The position numbers were made by a program, and so were the translations under genes. The notes under the pieces were generated by a model that worked only from the letters and a program-made list of their open reading frames with translations, searched no databases and was not told the origin of the DNA. A stretch of DNA of 64,000 nt from Kitasatospora sp. A2-31 (GTDB lineage Bacteria; Actinomycetota; Actinomycetes; Streptomycetales; Streptomycetaceae), in assembly GCF_022288725.1 (NCBI RefSeq), contig NZ_JAKNTA010000004.1, positions 672,083 to 736,082 of the forward strand, read 5' to 3'. Shown here one piece after another: positions 42,666-52,161 of the stretch (the stretch's first letter is position 1; every line of letters begins with the position of its first letter).

Positions 42666-43532
42666 TCAGCGGCCCGTGCGCCGCCCGTACGGGTGGGTGC
42701 GGGCCGGCTGGCGGCAGAGCCGCGGAAGCCGGGGGGCGCACGCGCGGGTGTGCCGGCGCGGGCCGGTCAGGGCCGGGTCGCCGCGCAGGACGGCGCTCTC
42801 CAGCTCCACCAGGGCGGTCCCCGGATCCAGCCCGAACTCGTCGGCGAGCAGGGTCCGCAGCCGCCGGGCCGCCGCCAGCGCGTCCGTCTGCCGCCCGCTG
42901 CGGTAGAGGGCGAGAACCAGCCGTTCCACCAGTCGCTCGCGGGCGGGGTAGCGGTCCACCATGGCGGTCAGCTCGGGGACGAGCTCCTGGTGCCGCCCGG
43001 CTCCGAGCTCGATGTCGGCCAGCAGCTCGTAGGCGGCGAAACGTTCCTCCTCCAGGCGGGCCCGGAACGGTTCCACGAACGGGGCGTCGATGCCGGTGAG
43101 CGCGGCACCGCGCCAGAGGCCGAGCCCCGTCCGTAAGTGCTGGACGGCCCGGGTGTGTTCGCCCAGTGCCGTGAGCCGCCGCGCCTCGGCGACCTCCCGC
43201 CAGAAGTCCAGCGTGTCCAGGTCGTGCCGGCCGACCGAGAGCCGGTACCCGCCGGCCAGTGAGGCCAGCGGCCCACCGTCGTCCGCCGTCGCGTGACCGG
43301 CGGCCGCTCCGGGAAGGAGCTTGCGCAGCGCCGAGACGGCGGTGTGCACCTGCCCGCGGGCGCTCCGCGGCGGCCGCTCGCCCCAGAGCGCGTCCACCAA
43401 CTGCTCGATGCAGACCTGGTGGTTGGCGTTGAGCAGGAGAAACGTCAGGACCGCCCGCCGTCGCGGTCGGTCGATGGGCACGACGGTGCCCTGGTCGAAG
43501 ACTTCCAGCGGTCCAAGAACTGTGTAGCGCAT
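42666..43532 (-). CDS. SARP-family transcriptional activator
   Basis: The protein has 288 residues. An OmpR-type winged helix (about 1-95: MRYTVLGPLEVFDQG, LVDALWGERPPRSARGQVHTAVSALR) is followed by a bacterial transcriptional activation domain (about 100-250: DTLDFWREV and ELLADIELGAGRHQELVPEL). SARPs activate pathway-specific operons, usually for secondary metabolites. The C-terminal 40 residues are Arg/Pro-rich and not family-like. The gene is convergent with the Cys-rich-peptide operon, which is the obvious but unproven target. Its upstream DNA carries repeated GTCAAC and AGCTCGCG elements. Confidence 0.9.
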   Translation of the reverse strand: MRYTVLGPLEVFDQGTVVPIDRPRRRAVLTFLLLNANHQVCIEQLVDALWGERPPRSARGQVHTAVSALRKLLPGAAAGHATADDGGPLASLAGGYRLSVGRHDLDTLDFWREVAEARRLTALGEHTRAVQHLRTGLGLWRGAALTGIDAPFVEPFRARLEEERFAAYELLADIELGAGRHQELVPELTAMVDRYPARERLVERLVLALYRSGRQTDALAAARRLRTLLADEFGLDPGTALVELESAVLRGDPALTGPRRHTRACAPRLPRLCRQPARTHPYGRRTGR

Positions 43533-43561
43533 GCATCCCCCGTGCTATGGACCTTCAGGGC

Positions 43562-43607
43562 AGCTCGCGTCAACTCCCGTTTGACAAATAGGAGTCAACA
43601 GCTCGCG
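43562..43607 (-). promoter_or_regulatory. Repeat-bearing promoter region of the SARP gene
   Basis: An AT-richer island of about 50 bases contains AGCTCGCGTCAAC (43562-43574) and GTCAACAGCTCGCG (43594-43607). These are the same two words in swapped order around a TTTGACAAA centre. Read on the minus strand they contain TTGAC -35-like elements. SARPs bind direct repeats, so autoregulation is possible. Confidence 0.45.
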
Positions 43608-43678
43608 ATGCGCGTGATCATAAGCCGTCGTCTCAGCTATTGGAACAGCGTTGCCGAAAGACCCTGCCGACGGCGGGG

Positions 43679-43706
43679 CCGGGCCGGCGGGACGGCGCCG
43701 GCCCGG
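43679..43706 (-). terminator. Hairpin after the TNT-domain gene
   Basis: Arms CCGGGCCGGCG (43679-43689) and CGCCGGCCCGG (43696-43706) lie just past the stop of the minus-strand gene. Confidence 0.65.
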
Positions 43707-43732
43707 CTGCTGCCGTCGGAGGCCGAGGTCGC

Positions 43733-44437
43733 TCAGGCGCCGCCGGCGCACCGCTCGGGCGGAGCGTCCTGCAGGTACTCGTGCTTGACGAGGTTGGCGA
43801 CGTTGTAGGTCTCGGAGTCGGCGAAGTCGGACGGCTTGAGGGCGGGGTCCAGCCACTCCTGGTAGCCGAACCCGGGCTGCGCGAAGGCGGCGGCGATGTG
43901 GCCCGCCTGGACGCGGAAGTCGCGGTTCACCACGTAGCAGTGGTAGTTGTTCCCGGCGCCGTTGAGCGAGTCCGGGGGCAGTGCGCGCTTGGCGAAGGAC
44001 GTCCCGCCGTTCGCGAGGTACTTGCCCGTGTCGGCGCCGAAGCGGTCCAGGGTCTTGCCCGGCTGCATCGTCTGCTGGTGCATGTCGAGGTTGCCGTTCA
44101 GCTCGGCGAAGCCCCGGTTGCCGGGGTACTTCCACTGGTCGCCGCTGCGGTACCAGTCGAGGAACTGGGCCGGCTGCAGGCCGCCGAGGCGGCGGTAGCC
44201 CACCAGGAGCGCCGCCACCGGCCCCTCCGTCGGCAGGACCGCCGGGCCGAGTTCGGGCCGGCCGCAGTAGTAGACGGCCGGATTGTCGGGCGGGAGCAGG
44301 TCCGGGCAGTCGGCGGGCAGGCTCCGGTGGGACTCCGCCCGGACCGGCACGGCGGCCACGGCGTCCCCGGCGGCAGCGAGGAGCGTCAGCGGCAGCGCGG
44401 CCGCCATGGACATCGAGACGAGCGTGAGGGGACGCAT
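43733..44437 (-). CDS. Secreted TNT-domain protein (putative NAD+ glycohydrolase)
   Basis: The protein has 234 residues. A Sec signal peptide (about 1-29) ends AVAAV. The C-terminal half matches the tuberculosis-necrotizing-toxin fold: QPGKTLDRFGADTGKYL (R132), SFAKRALPPDSLN, NYHCYVVNRDFRVQAGHIAA and QPGFGYQEWLDP (Q193 in the expected Gln position). Characterised TNT domains cleave NAD+ and lack similarity to other NADases. Four cysteines (44, 58, 167, 230) suggest two disulfides, fitting an extracellular enzyme. There is no WXG domain, so export is through Sec, not type VII. No adjacent immunity factor is seen. Exact catalytic residues cannot be assigned by eye. Confidence 0.8.
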   Translation of the reverse strand: MRPLTLVSMSMAAALPLTLLAAAGDAVAAVPVRAESHRSLPADCPDLLPPDNPAVYYCGRPELGPAVLPTEGPVAALLVGYRRLGGLQPAQFLDWYRSGDQWKYPGNRGFAELNGNLDMHQQTMQPGKTLDRFGADTGKYLANGGTSFAKRALPPDSLNGAGNNYHCYVVNRDFRVQAGHIAAAFAQPGFGYQEWLDPALKPSDFADSETYNVANLVKHEYLQDAPPERCAGGA

Positions 44438-45017
44438 GGGCGGCTCCAGTGGGACCGGGGGAGGGCTGGCGACCTGGGTGCGGCGTGGCGCAGCGGTCGC
44501 AGGGCACCGTCATTGCACACGGAAGCCGGTCCGGATCCGAGGGGCCGCGACGATCGGCGGCGCCGACAGCACGCGGGCGGGCTAATCGATATGACGATCA
44601 GTCCGATCGGCCCGTCCGTCCCCGGCGCCGTCCGTCCCCGGCACTCGTCCTCGGCCGGTCGCGCTCCCGGGGCCTCCACCGTCGCTCAAGCCCCGCCGTC
44701 CAGCGCGTGGTGGAGAGGACGCCGACCTCGTCGTGGCAGTCGGGCTGGTGGATCCCCGGCACCCCGCGGTGCGCGGGGGAGCGGGCCGGCTGCCGTGGTG
44801 GGTGTGCCCGTCTCCCGGTGCAGTGCCCGCCGGGTGCCGGCGCCCGAACCGGCTCCCGCCCCGGCCGCGCTCGCCGCCCTTCTCGACGGCGTTCGCGCCG
44901 CCGCCCGGCCGCCCAGCCGCCCGGCCGGCCGGCCGACGGGTCGGAGGTGTCGACGGCCCTCGGCCGGGTAGCCGCCCCAGGGGGCCGTGAACGTCGTACG
45001 CCGGGGGGAGGGGAGCA
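44438..45017. other. 580-base region with no convincing gene
   Basis: This region separates the minus-strand TNT gene from a plus-strand Pro-rich peptide gene. An AT-richer patch (about 44583-44615, TAATCGATATGACGATCAG) may hold promoters. Open frames here have shadow-like Arg/Pro composition. A frame from 44733 to 44990 has moderately G/C-rich third positions but resembles nothing. Confidence 0.4.
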
Positions 45018-45260
45018 GTGATCATGGGAACGCCGCCGAACGACCCGGTACCTCCCAATCCCACGCCGGCTCCGGGACCGGGCCCGCAGCCGGGTCCGTT
45101 GCCCGGGCCGGTCCCGGGCCCCGGCGGTCCGGACCCGGTGCCGCCGGGACCGCCTCCGCCGGGGCCGGACCCGCAGCCGCCGCCCGCACCGGGGCCCGAC
45201 CCCCATCCGCAGCCCGGGCCGCTGCCGGGCCCGGGCCCGGCCCCGGAACCGGTCACCTGA
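45018..45260 (+). CDS. Extremely Pro-Gly-rich short protein (80 aa)
   Basis: The GTG at 45018 (or ATG at 45024) follows GGGGAGGGGAGCA. After MGTPPNDPVPPNP the product is almost entirely PGP, PQP and PDP units, with no hydrophobic segment or signal peptide. It would form a polyproline-II-like or collagen-like rod. Mixed synonymous Pro codons argue against a simple DNA repeat artefact. No family or partner is recognised. It may not be a real gene. Confidence 0.45.
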   Translation: MIMGTPPNDPVPPNPTPAPGPGPQPGPLPGPVPGPGGPDPVPPGPPPPGPDPQPPPAPGPDPHPQPGPLPGPGPAPEPVT

Positions 45261-45440
45261 GCACCCCGGGACACCGCCCCCGGCCCGAGCCGTTCAGCCC
45301 TGAGCCGCGTTCCGGGCCGACCGGCACCGCGGCCGGGGCGGGACGGCCGGCCTCCCGCGTCGCGCCGGCTCCGCCGTCGTCCGCCAGGGGCGAGCGGCGG
45401 CGCACCGGGCCTGCCGGACGCCGCGGGCGGACGCCGACAC

Positions 45441-45473
45441 GGCCCCGGCGCCCCCGAGGGTGGCGCCGGGGCC
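45441..45473 (-). terminator. Hairpin after the polysaccharide-lyase-like gene
   Basis: Perfect 12-bp arms GGCCCCGGCGCC (45441-45452) and GGCGCCGGGGCC (45462-45473) with a 9-base loop lie eight bases past the stop. Confidence 0.8.
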
Positions 45474-45480
45474 CCGGAGG

Positions 45481-46671
45481 TCAGCGGACGGTGATCCGGT
45501 CGAGGTGGGGGCCGCCGGCGGCGGTGGTCGAGGTGACCCGGACGGTGTTGGCGCCGGCCTTCAGGGCGATCGGCAGCGAGGTGGTCGACCAGGTGTCCCA
45601 GCCGGCGGTGGGCGGGAAGACGCGCCCGGTGGCCACGCGGGCCCCGTTGACGGTGACGTCCATCGGCCGGTCGGCGCCGGTGCCGTTGGCGTAGGTCAGG
45701 TCGAGGGTGGCCGCGGACGCGGCAGCCGCCGGCACCGTCCACTCGGCGTAACTCCCGTCGGCGGGGCCCAGGTTGAGGAACCCTTTGCCGCTGAAGCCGG
45801 CGTGGTCCGTGTCGATGGTGCCCTGGACGATCCGCGCCTCCTCGGCCTGGTAGACACCGGAGCTGCCGGAGACCAGCTGGTAGCCGCGCATCGCGGTGGT
45901 GAGCAGGTAGCAGTTCTGGAGCGAGCCCGAAGTGTCGCCGAGCGAGCGGTAGATGCCCCACTTCGGCCGCACCCGGTCGGCGAGGAAGGTGTCGACGCCG
46001 GTCTTCGAGACGTCGACGAGGGTGCTGCCCGCGCTGCGCAGGATCCACCGCACCGAACCCGAACTGCCGTCACCCACCTTGATCTGGAAGTCCACGTCCA
46101 CCCAGCGGTCGTGCAGCGGGTCCAGACTGGTTCGGCCCACCAGAACTCCGCTGATGGGGAGTTGGAGCTCGATCGTCTGCGCGCCGTTCACCCGGCGCAG
46201 GGACTGCACGACGATCGGCGAGGTGCCGTTGCCCGGCTGCTTCATCTGCATGATGTGGGTGAAGGTGGTGGTCGCCTTCAACGAGGAGGGGATGTACATC
46301 GAGTAGGTGGTCCGCCAGGTCTGGCCGGGGCGCCACTCCAGGAAGGCGCCGCCCGCGGGACTGCGCATGCCGCTGACCTCGTGGCGCTGCCGGTCGGTGG
46401 CGGAGTCCCGGTCCACCGTGTGCATGGTCCAGCGGTAGTCGTCGTTCTCGACCCGGATGTGCGGATGCCCGGCCGGGTGGGAGTCGGCGCGGTCGTCCTC
46501 GATCGTCTCGAAGGCGGCGAGGCCGTCGGCGGCGGCCGATGGCGCCCACCGCTGCTGCCAGCTGGAGACGGCCAGGTCGGTCGCTGCCGAAGCGCCGGTG
46601 CGCGGCAGCGCGGCGGTCGCGGCCGCGGTCAGGGCGACACCGAGGACGGTCCGGCGGGAAGGCCTGTTCAC
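45481..46671 (-). CDS. Tat-exported polysaccharide-lyase-like protein with a C-terminal CBM35/CBM6-type domain
   Basis: The protein has 396 residues. A twin-arginine signal (MNRPSRRTVLGVALTAAA) is followed to about 250 by a jelly-roll domain with RHEVSGM, FTHIMQMKQPG, WVDVDFQIK and KWGIYRSL, features of the alginate/glucuronan-lyase-like concanavalin A fold. The C-terminal domain (about 268-396: VYQAEEARIVQGTI, YAEWTVPAA, IALKAGANTVRVTS, HLDRITVR) is a family 35/6 carbohydrate-binding module. The substrate is probably a uronic-acid polymer, inferred from fold only. GTG start with AAGGAG upstream. A 19-base palindrome about 300 bases upstream may control it. Confidence 0.8.
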   Translation of the reverse strand: MNRPSRRTVLGVALTAAATAALPRTGASAATDLAVSSWQQRWAPSAAADGLAAFETIEDDRADSHPAGHPHIRVENDDYRWTMHTVDRDSATDRQRHEVSGMRSPAGGAFLEWRPGQTWRTTYSMYIPSSLKATTTFTHIMQMKQPGNGTSPIVVQSLRRVNGAQTIELQLPISGVLVGRTSLDPLHDRWVDVDFQIKVGDGSSGSVRWILRSAGSTLVDVSKTGVDTFLADRVRPKWGIYRSLGDTSGSLQNCYLLTTAMRGYQLVSGSSGVYQAEEARIVQGTIDTDHAGFSGKGFLNLGPADGSYAEWTVPAAAASAATLDLTYANGTGADRPMDVTVNGARVATGRVFPPTAGWDTWSTTSLPIALKAGANTVRVTSTTAAGGPHLDRITVR

Positions 46672-46996
46672 GGGAGCTCCTTGCGGTCGGTGGGAGGTGA
46701 CGGCTGCGCGAGCCCGTGCGGACGGGCGCCGGCGGAAGGGGATCCGCCGGCGCCGGACGCCGCGGGGTCGCGCAGCGGGTCGAGCCGGCCGTCGGGTCGG
46801 GGTGGTCGAGGCCGCGGAGGCGGTCCGACGTCAGCCCCCGGTGGTGGCGGGCCGCGAAGTCGCGCTCCGGGTGGACTCGTTCATGCCGTCGCCGGGCCTT
46901 CCTCGACGGGAGTGGGCTGGGTGACGTACAGAATTCCGACATGAGGGAGCACGGTCAAGAGGTTTGGTTAGGAAAGTTTCCCAACTGACTGGCGGG
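46672..46996 (-). promoter_or_regulatory. Upstream region of the lyase-like gene with a 19-base palindrome
   Basis: No gene is seen. GTTAGGAAAGTTTCCCAAC (46967-46985) is a palindrome with one mismatched pair around GGAAAGTTTCC, in an AT-richer patch. It would give a leader of nearly 300 bases if it marks the promoter. It is a plausible operator for a secreted-polysaccharide-enzyme gene. Confidence 0.5.
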
Positions 46997-47863
46997 TCAG
47001 CGCCGGGCGGCGCGGCGGCGGCCGGCGTACACGGCTGCGCCACCGGCCGCGACCAGCGCGGTCGCGCCGACCGCCGTGGCGGCCAGCAGGCCGTCGTCGG
47101 CTCCGGTGGCGGCGAGCGCCGGAGCGGCGGTGGCCGTGCTGGTGGCCTGGGCCGGGGTCGGGCGCTGCGCCGAGGACGGCGCTCCGGAGGAAGGTGCCGG
47201 CGCGGCCGAGGCGGTGCCCGTCGACGTGGGCGTGGCCTTCGGCGTGGCGGAGGCCGGGGCGCCGGCGCTCGTCGGGGCGGGGTCCGTCGGGGCGGGGTCC
47301 GTCGGGGTCGGGTTCGTCGCGGTCGGGCTCGCCGGGCCGGCGGTCGGCTTGGGCGGGCAGGCCGTGCCGCCGTTCCAGGAGGCGATCAGCAGACCGGAGA
47401 ACGGCTCGTCCGGGTAGTGCGGCAGCGGGTGGTCGCTGTCGCTCCCGTCGTACTTCTCGCCCACCCCGTAGAGGGCCAACTCGCCGAAGCAGGAAGGCAG
47501 ATGGCCGCTGACGTCGAGTGTGTCGCGGTAGTGCTCGCGGGTGAGCGTCGTGGTGGCCCAGCCGAGGAAGGTCTGCCGGCCCGAGGTGGCCCAGGTCGCG
47601 CCCTGCGTCTCGTACGACCCCAGGGAGACGTGGTAGTCGCAGCCCGCGGTGGGCCGGCCGGCCAGCCGGACCTGGACGGTGCCCGACAGGGCGGGGATGG
47701 TGGAGCTGTTGGTCCAGTTGGCGCCTCCGTCCACGGAGTACTGGACCGGCGGCCGCCCGCAGGCGGGTTCGGCGTGCGCGGCGGGCGCGGCGAGGAGCGC
47801 CGGCCCGGCGGTGAAGGCGAGGGCCGTGAGTGCCGGCAGGCCGAGACGAAGATTGCTGAACAA
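46997..47863 (-). CDS. Sortase-anchored (LAxTG) surface protein
   Basis: The protein has 288 residues. A Sec signal peptide (1-31, ending AHA) is followed by a Cys-containing globular part to about 165 (CGRPPVQYSVDGGANW, HLPSCFGELALYG, NGGTACPPKP). A Thr/Pro/Ala/Ser wall-spanning stalk follows. The cell-wall sorting signal is LAATGAD, then a hydrophobic helix (LLAATAVGATALVAAGGAAVY) and a basic tail (AGRRRAARR). LAxTG motifs are used by class E sortases of streptomycetes. The surface domain's role is unknown. Confidence 0.85.
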   Translation of the reverse strand: MFSNLRLGLPALTALAFTAGPALLAAPAAHAEPACGRPPVQYSVDGGANWTNSSTIPALSGTVQVRLAGRPTAGCDYHVSLGSYETQGATWATSGRQTFLGWATTTLTREHYRDTLDVSGHLPSCFGELALYGVGEKYDGSDSDHPLPHYPDEPFSGLLIASWNGGTACPPKPTAGPASPTATNPTPTDPAPTDPAPTSAGAPASATPKATPTSTGTASAAPAPSSGAPSSAQRPTPAQATSTATAAPALAATGADDGLLAATAVGATALVAAGGAAVYAGRRRAARR

Positions 47864-47926
47864 GGGATGTGCTCCTGGGGCGACGGGTTGGACGAACCGG
47901 TGGACCGGTACGAAGGGGGCAGCGGG

Positions 47927-49831
47927 CTAACCGCCGTGCGCGCGGCGCGCGGAGGCGTTCAGGGGAAGCAGGTTCACGGGCAGCAGGGGGAACCAGCGCA
48001 GTGCCTCGAAACCGGCCGGGAGCCCGTTCGGGGTGCCGGCCGGAGTGCCGGCCGGGGCGTCCGCCGGGGCGTCCGCCACGGCTTCGGCCGAGGGCTCGGG
48101 CCGCTCGGCGAGCAGCGCGCGGGCCTGCTCCAGCTGCTCCAGCAGTGCACCGGGCGGGAATCCCGGCGAGGTCGCCGTACGGGTCCGCCCCCACGGCCGG
48201 TCGCGGAAGTCGGCCAGCCGGGCGCCGGGTTCCCCGGCCGGGCGCGCGCGGTGGCGCCACAGCCCGGTGCGGGGGTCGAACGCGTAGTCCGGCAGCAGCC
48301 GGTGACCGTCGGAGGCCACCAGGTCGACGGCGGCCAGGACGTACTCGAGCGCCTCGTCCGTGGTGAAGTACGGGAAGCTCACCCGCGTCCACCCGGGCTT
48401 GATCCCCTCGAGTCCCTGACCGACGATCACCTCCCGGAACGCCGCGGACCGTTCGGCGTCGATGCCCAGCAGCCGGTGGCCGTACGGACCGGCGCAGGAG
48501 CAGCCGCCGCGCGCCTGGATGCCGAAGAGGTCGTTGAGCACGGCCGTGACGAGGTTGTGGTGCAGGTAGCGGTCGGGCCGCCGTCGGTCCCGGACCAGGA
48601 AGGACACCACGGGCAGCCGGGGCACGTCGGTGCGCCCCAGCAGCCGCAGGCCGGGGTGGTGCTCCCAGCTGGTCCGCACCCGGGCCCAGGCGGCCTCCTC
48701 CCGCTCGTGGATCAGCCGGGTGCCGACGTCCTCCTTGAGGGCGAAGACCAGGCCGGCGCGGATCGACTCGACGACGGCCGGGGTGCCGCCCTCCTCGCGG
48801 GCGACCGGATCGCTGACGTAGTCGTGGTCGGCCGGGCCGACGTAGGACACGGTGCCCCCGCCGGGGACGGTCGGTACCGGGCCGGCCAGCAGCTCCCGGT
48901 GGACGACCAGGACCCCCGGGGTCTGGGGGCCGCCGACGAACTTGTGCGGCGAGAGGAACACCGCGTCCTTGTGGTCGCCGCGACCGGGGGCGGACTCGGC
49001 GACGCGGATCGGCAGGTAGGGCCCGGCCGTCGCGAAGTCCCAGCAGGCCAGGGCTCCGTAGGCGTGGAGGAGGGCGGATATCCGATCCGTGTCCGCCAGG
49101 ATGCCGGTGACGTTGGACGCGGCGGAGAAGCTGCCGACCCGCAGCGGCCGGTGGGCGTGGAGCAGCAGTTGGGCGCGGAGGTCCCCCTCGTCGAGCCGGC
49201 CGTCGGCGCCCTCGCGGATCACCACGACGTCGGCGGCCGACTCGCGCCAGGGCAGTTCGTTGGAGTGGTGCTCGTAGGGGCCGACGAAGACCACCGGGCG
49301 GTCGTGCTCCGGCAGCCCGGCACCGTAGCGGCGGCTGCGCCGGGACGGGCTGCGCAGGTCCAGCAGGGCCACCAGGCGGTCCACGGCCGCGGTGGCGCCG
49401 GAGCCGCAGAAGAGCACGGCGTGGTCGTCCCCCGCCCCGACGGCGCGGTGGATCAGCGCGCGCGCCTCCTCGCGGAGGCGGCCGGTGTGCAGGCCGTTCC
49501 CGGAGCTCTCGGTGTGGGTGTTGGCGTAGCGGGGGAGGACGGCGTCCCGGACGAAGTCCTCGACGAAGTCCAGGGGGCGGCCGGAGGCGGTGTGGTCGGC
49601 GTAGGTGATCCTGCGCGGGCCGTACGGGCCGTCGAGGAGGTCGCCCTCGCCGACCAGCCCCGCCCGGATGCGGGCGAGGAGGTCGGCGGCCACGGCGTCG
49701 GTGGGCGGGGTGTCGACGGCCGTGGTGTCGACGGCCGTGGTGCCGGTGGGCGCGGGTCCGGCGACGGCGGGTCCGGCGGTCGGCCGGCTCTGGCGGGGTC
49801 GCTCGTCGCAGGGCGAAGAAAAGGTGATCAT
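47927..49831 (-). CDS. Class V aminotransferase/cysteine-desulfurase-like PLP enzyme (long form)
   Basis: The protein has 634 residues, longer than the usual 400 or so because of both ends. Residues 1-65 are a Thr/Pro/Ala leader with a tandem [11 protein letters not shown]. The core starts [15 protein letters not shown]. The PLP lysine is K297 in [23 protein letters not shown] and SAASNVTGI are cofactor-binding segments. [11 protein letters not shown] (C444, C446) resembles the catalytic-loop region of cysteine desulfurases, though the motif is not the standard SufS or IscS one. The C-terminal 130 residues contain PAGTPAGTP repeats. No sulfur-carrier gene is adjacent. The substrate is unknown; a selenocysteine- or cysteine-lyase-type reaction is plausible. 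Confidence 0.8.
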   Translation of the reverse strand: MITFSSPCDERPRQSRPTAGPAVAGPAPTGTTAVDTTAVDTPPTDAVAADLLARIRAGLVGEGDLLDGPYGPRRITYADHTASGRPLDFVEDFVRDAVLPRYANTHTESSGNGLHTGRLREEARALIHRAVGAGDDHAVLFCGSGATAAVDRLVALLDLRSPSRRSRRYGAGLPEHDRPVVFVGPYEHHSNELPWRESAADVVVIREGADGRLDEGDLRAQLLLHAHRPLRVGSFSAASNVTGILADTDRISALLHAYGALACWDFATAGPYLPIRVAESAPGRGDHKDAVFLSPHKFVGGPQTPGVLVVHRELLAGPVPTVPGGGTVSYVGPADHDYVSDPVAREEGGTPAVVESIRAGLVFALKEDVGTRLIHEREEAAWARVRTSWEHHPGLRLLGRTDVPRLPVVSFLVRDRRRPDRYLHHNLVTAVLNDLFGIQARGGCSCAGPYGHRLLGIDAERSAAFREVIVGQGLEGIKPGWTRVSFPYFTTDEALEYVLAAVDLVASDGHRLLPDYAFDPRTGLWRHRARPAGEPGARLADFRDRPWGRTRTATSPGFPPGALLEQLEQARALLAERPEPSAEAVADAPADAPAGTPAGTPNGLPAGFEALRWFPLLPVNLLPLNASARRAHGG

Positions 49832-49877
49832 CCGAACTTCATAGCTTGAACGGTGGCTTCGTCTCGGGAGGTTCGCC

Positions 49878-52103
49878 CTACCGGGCAGGCTGAGCCGCCG
49901 GCCGGGGGGTGGTGTCGTCCGCGGGGACGGCGAGGTCCGGGGCCTGCCCGTCGCCCTCGATGTCGAGGTGGGGCAGCAGGCGGTCGAGCCAGCCGGGCAG
50001 CCACCAGTTCCGGTCGCCGAGCAGGACCATGGTGGACGGCACCAGCAGCCCGCGGACCACGGTCGCGTCGAGCGCGACGGCGGTGGCCAGGCCGACGCCG
50101 AACATCTTGACCACCGGATCGTCGGAGAGCAGGTAGCTCAGGAAGACAGCGACCATGATCAGGGCTGCCGAGCTGATGATCCGCCCGGTGCCGGCGAGGC
50201 CCGTCACCACCGCGCGACGGCTGTCGCCCTCCCGCAGGTAGCTCTCGCGCACGGCGCTGAGCAGGAACACCTCGTAGTCCATCGAGAGCCCGAAGAGCAC
50301 CGCGAACATCAGCAGCGGGACGTAGCCGGGGATCGCCACGGGGCCCTCCAGGCCGATCAGTCCGGCGCCCCAGCCGTGCTGGAAGACGGCACTGAGCACG
50401 CCGTACGCGGCGGCGACCGACACCAGGTTCATCACGGCCGCCTTCACGGCGACGATCGGCGAGCGGAAGGCGAGCAGCAGGAGCAGGCCCGCGACCGTCA
50501 GGACGAACCCTACGACGAGCGGCATCCGGTGCGCGATCCGCGCGTTGAGGTCGGCCTGGGCGGCGGTGGCCCCGCCGATGTGCAGCACCTGGCCGCTGCC
50601 GGCGGTGGCGGCGGGCAGGACGTCGGAGCGCAGCCGGTGGACCAGCGCGGTGGTCGCGGCGTCGGAGGGGGCGGTGGTCGGGGTGACCTGCCAGCGGGCG
50701 GTGCGGCCGTCGGCGGCCAGGGTCGGCGGCGCGACGGCGGCGACCCCCTCGGCGCCGCGCAGCGCGGCGGTCACGGCGGCCAGGCGCGGATCGACGGCAC
50801 CCGCCCCGCCGGCCTGGGCCTGGGCCGGGGTGGGCAGGACGTCGACGACCTGGAGCACCCCGTTGGACCCGGGGCCGAACGCCGTCGCCATCCGGTCGTA
50901 CGCGGTGCGGCTCATGGTGCCGGAGGCCTTGCTGCCGGCGTCCAGCTGGCCGAGGTGGAGGTGGACGGCCGGGGCGGCGAGGGCGCCGAGCAGGGCGAGT
51001 CCGGCCAGCAGCAGGGGCCAGGGCCTGGCGGCGACCAGCGCGGCGATCCGGCCCCAGCCGCGCGGGCGGGCCCCGGGGTCGGGGGCGGACCGCGCGGGGG
51101 CCAGGCGCTTCCCCAGCAGGACGAGCACCGCGGGCAGGAGCGTGAGGTTCACGCCCACCGCCGTGACCACGGCGATCGCGGGGGCGAGGGCCAGGGCGTA
51201 GAGCAGCGGGAGACCGCCGAGCGCGAGCCCCGCGAGGGCGGCGACGACGGCGCTGCCGGCGAAGGCGACGGACTTGCCCGAGCCGGCCGTGGTGCGCACC
51301 GCCGCGTCCTCGATGCCGACCCCCGCGGCGCGCAGCTCGCGGAAGCGGCTGAGCCCGAACAGGGTGTAGTCGATGCCGACGCCGAGGCCGATCATGGCGG
51401 CGATGGTCTCCCCGGCCTCGGGGACGTCCATCAGGTGGCCGGCCAGGCCGATGACCGGCAGGGCGATGCCCAGGCCGACGATCCCGGCGAGCAGCGGCAG
51501 CCCGGCGGCGACGAGGCTGCCGAGGGTGACGGTGAGGATCACCAGGGCCGTCCCGAGGCCGATGGCCTCGCTGCGGCCGGTGCTCCCCTTGTCGACCGCG
51601 GCGGCGAGGAAGCCGCCCGGCGTCACCTCGATGCCGGCGGCGGCGGCCGGTGCGGCCGCGGCCAGCACGGCCTCGGTGGTGGCCGGTGTCACCTCACGTC
51701 CGGTGAGGTCGAGCTCGACCGAGAGGTAGGCGGTGTGGCCGTCGGCGCTCATCGCCGCGGCCCCGGCCGGTTCGTACGGCGTGGTGACGGCCACCACGTG
51801 CGGCACCGCGGCCACGGCCGTGGCCGCCGCCCGGACCGCCGCGGCGGTCTCGGGAGCGGTGAGCGGCGCCGCGGTGGCGTCGGTGTGCAGCAGTACGGGC
51901 TGCCGGCCGGACGGCGAGCCGGGGAAGGCGCGGTCGGTGACGTCCTGGGCGGCCTGGCTGTCGCTGCCGGGGATGGAGACGGCCTCACTGGTGACGCGCC
52001 CGAACACCGCGAGCGCGGTGAGCGCGGTGGCGAGCAGGAGCAGCCAGGTCGCGACCACGCGCTTGGGTCTGCGGGCGCACCAACGCCCCGTGCCGGTGAA
52101 CAT
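49878..52103 (-). CDS. MMPL/RND-family membrane exporter
   Basis: The protein has 741 residues. Start ATG 52103 gives [17 protein letters not shown] and the first membrane helix. The frame runs on upstream to 52193 without a likely start, because that segment contains the operators. The two-fold architecture has an N-terminal helix, an extracytoplasmic domain, five to six helices and then a repeat. The functional GxxxDY motifs are [17 protein letters not shown] and [16 protein letters not shown], the proton-relay Asp positions of MMPL proteins. The divergent TetR gene and two identical half-site palindromes between them indicate repression that a ligand relieves, probably a toxic or lipid-like compound that the pump exports. 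Confidence 0.92.
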   Translation of the reverse strand: MFTGTGRWCARRPKRVVATWLLLLATALTALAVFGRVTSEAVSIPGSDSQAAQDVTDRAFPGSPSGRQPVLLHTDATAAPLTAPETAAAVRAAATAVAAVPHVVAVTTPYEPAGAAAMSADGHTAYLSVELDLTGREVTPATTEAVLAAAAPAAAAGIEVTPGGFLAAAVDKGSTGRSEAIGLGTALVILTVTLGSLVAAGLPLLAGIVGLGIALPVIGLAGHLMDVPEAGETIAAMIGLGVGIDYTLFGLSRFRELRAAGVGIEDAAVRTTAGSGKSVAFAGSAVVAALAGLALGGLPLLYALALAPAIAVVTAVGVNLTLLPAVLVLLGKRLAPARSAPDPGARPRGWGRIAALVAARPWPLLLAGLALLGALAAPAVHLHLGQLDAGSKASGTMSRTAYDRMATAFGPGSNGVLQVVDVLPTPAQAQAGGAGAVDPRLAAVTAALRGAEGVAAVAPPTLAADGRTARWQVTPTTAPSDAATTALVHRLRSDVLPAATAGSGQVLHIGGATAAQADLNARIAHRMPLVVGFVLTVAGLLLLLAFRSPIVAVKAAVMNLVSVAAAYGVLSAVFQHGWGAGLIGLEGPVAIPGYVPLLMFAVLFGLSMDYEVFLLSAVRESYLREGDSRRAVVTGLAGTGRIISSAALIMVAVFLSYLLSDDPVVKMFGVGLATAVALDATVVRGLLVPSTMVLLGDRNWWLPGWLDRLLPHLDIEGDGQAPDLAVPADDTTPRPAAQPAR

Positions 52104-52161
52104 CTGGGGTGGACCGTCCTTCTCGCGGCGGCGGGACCACGGAGGCGTCCGGCCGAACTCA

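Noticed and set aside
44733..44990. Open frame of 85 codons between the TNT and Pro-rich genes
   Set aside because: Arg/Pro-rich with no ribosome site and no family resemblance. Third-position G/C is only moderate.
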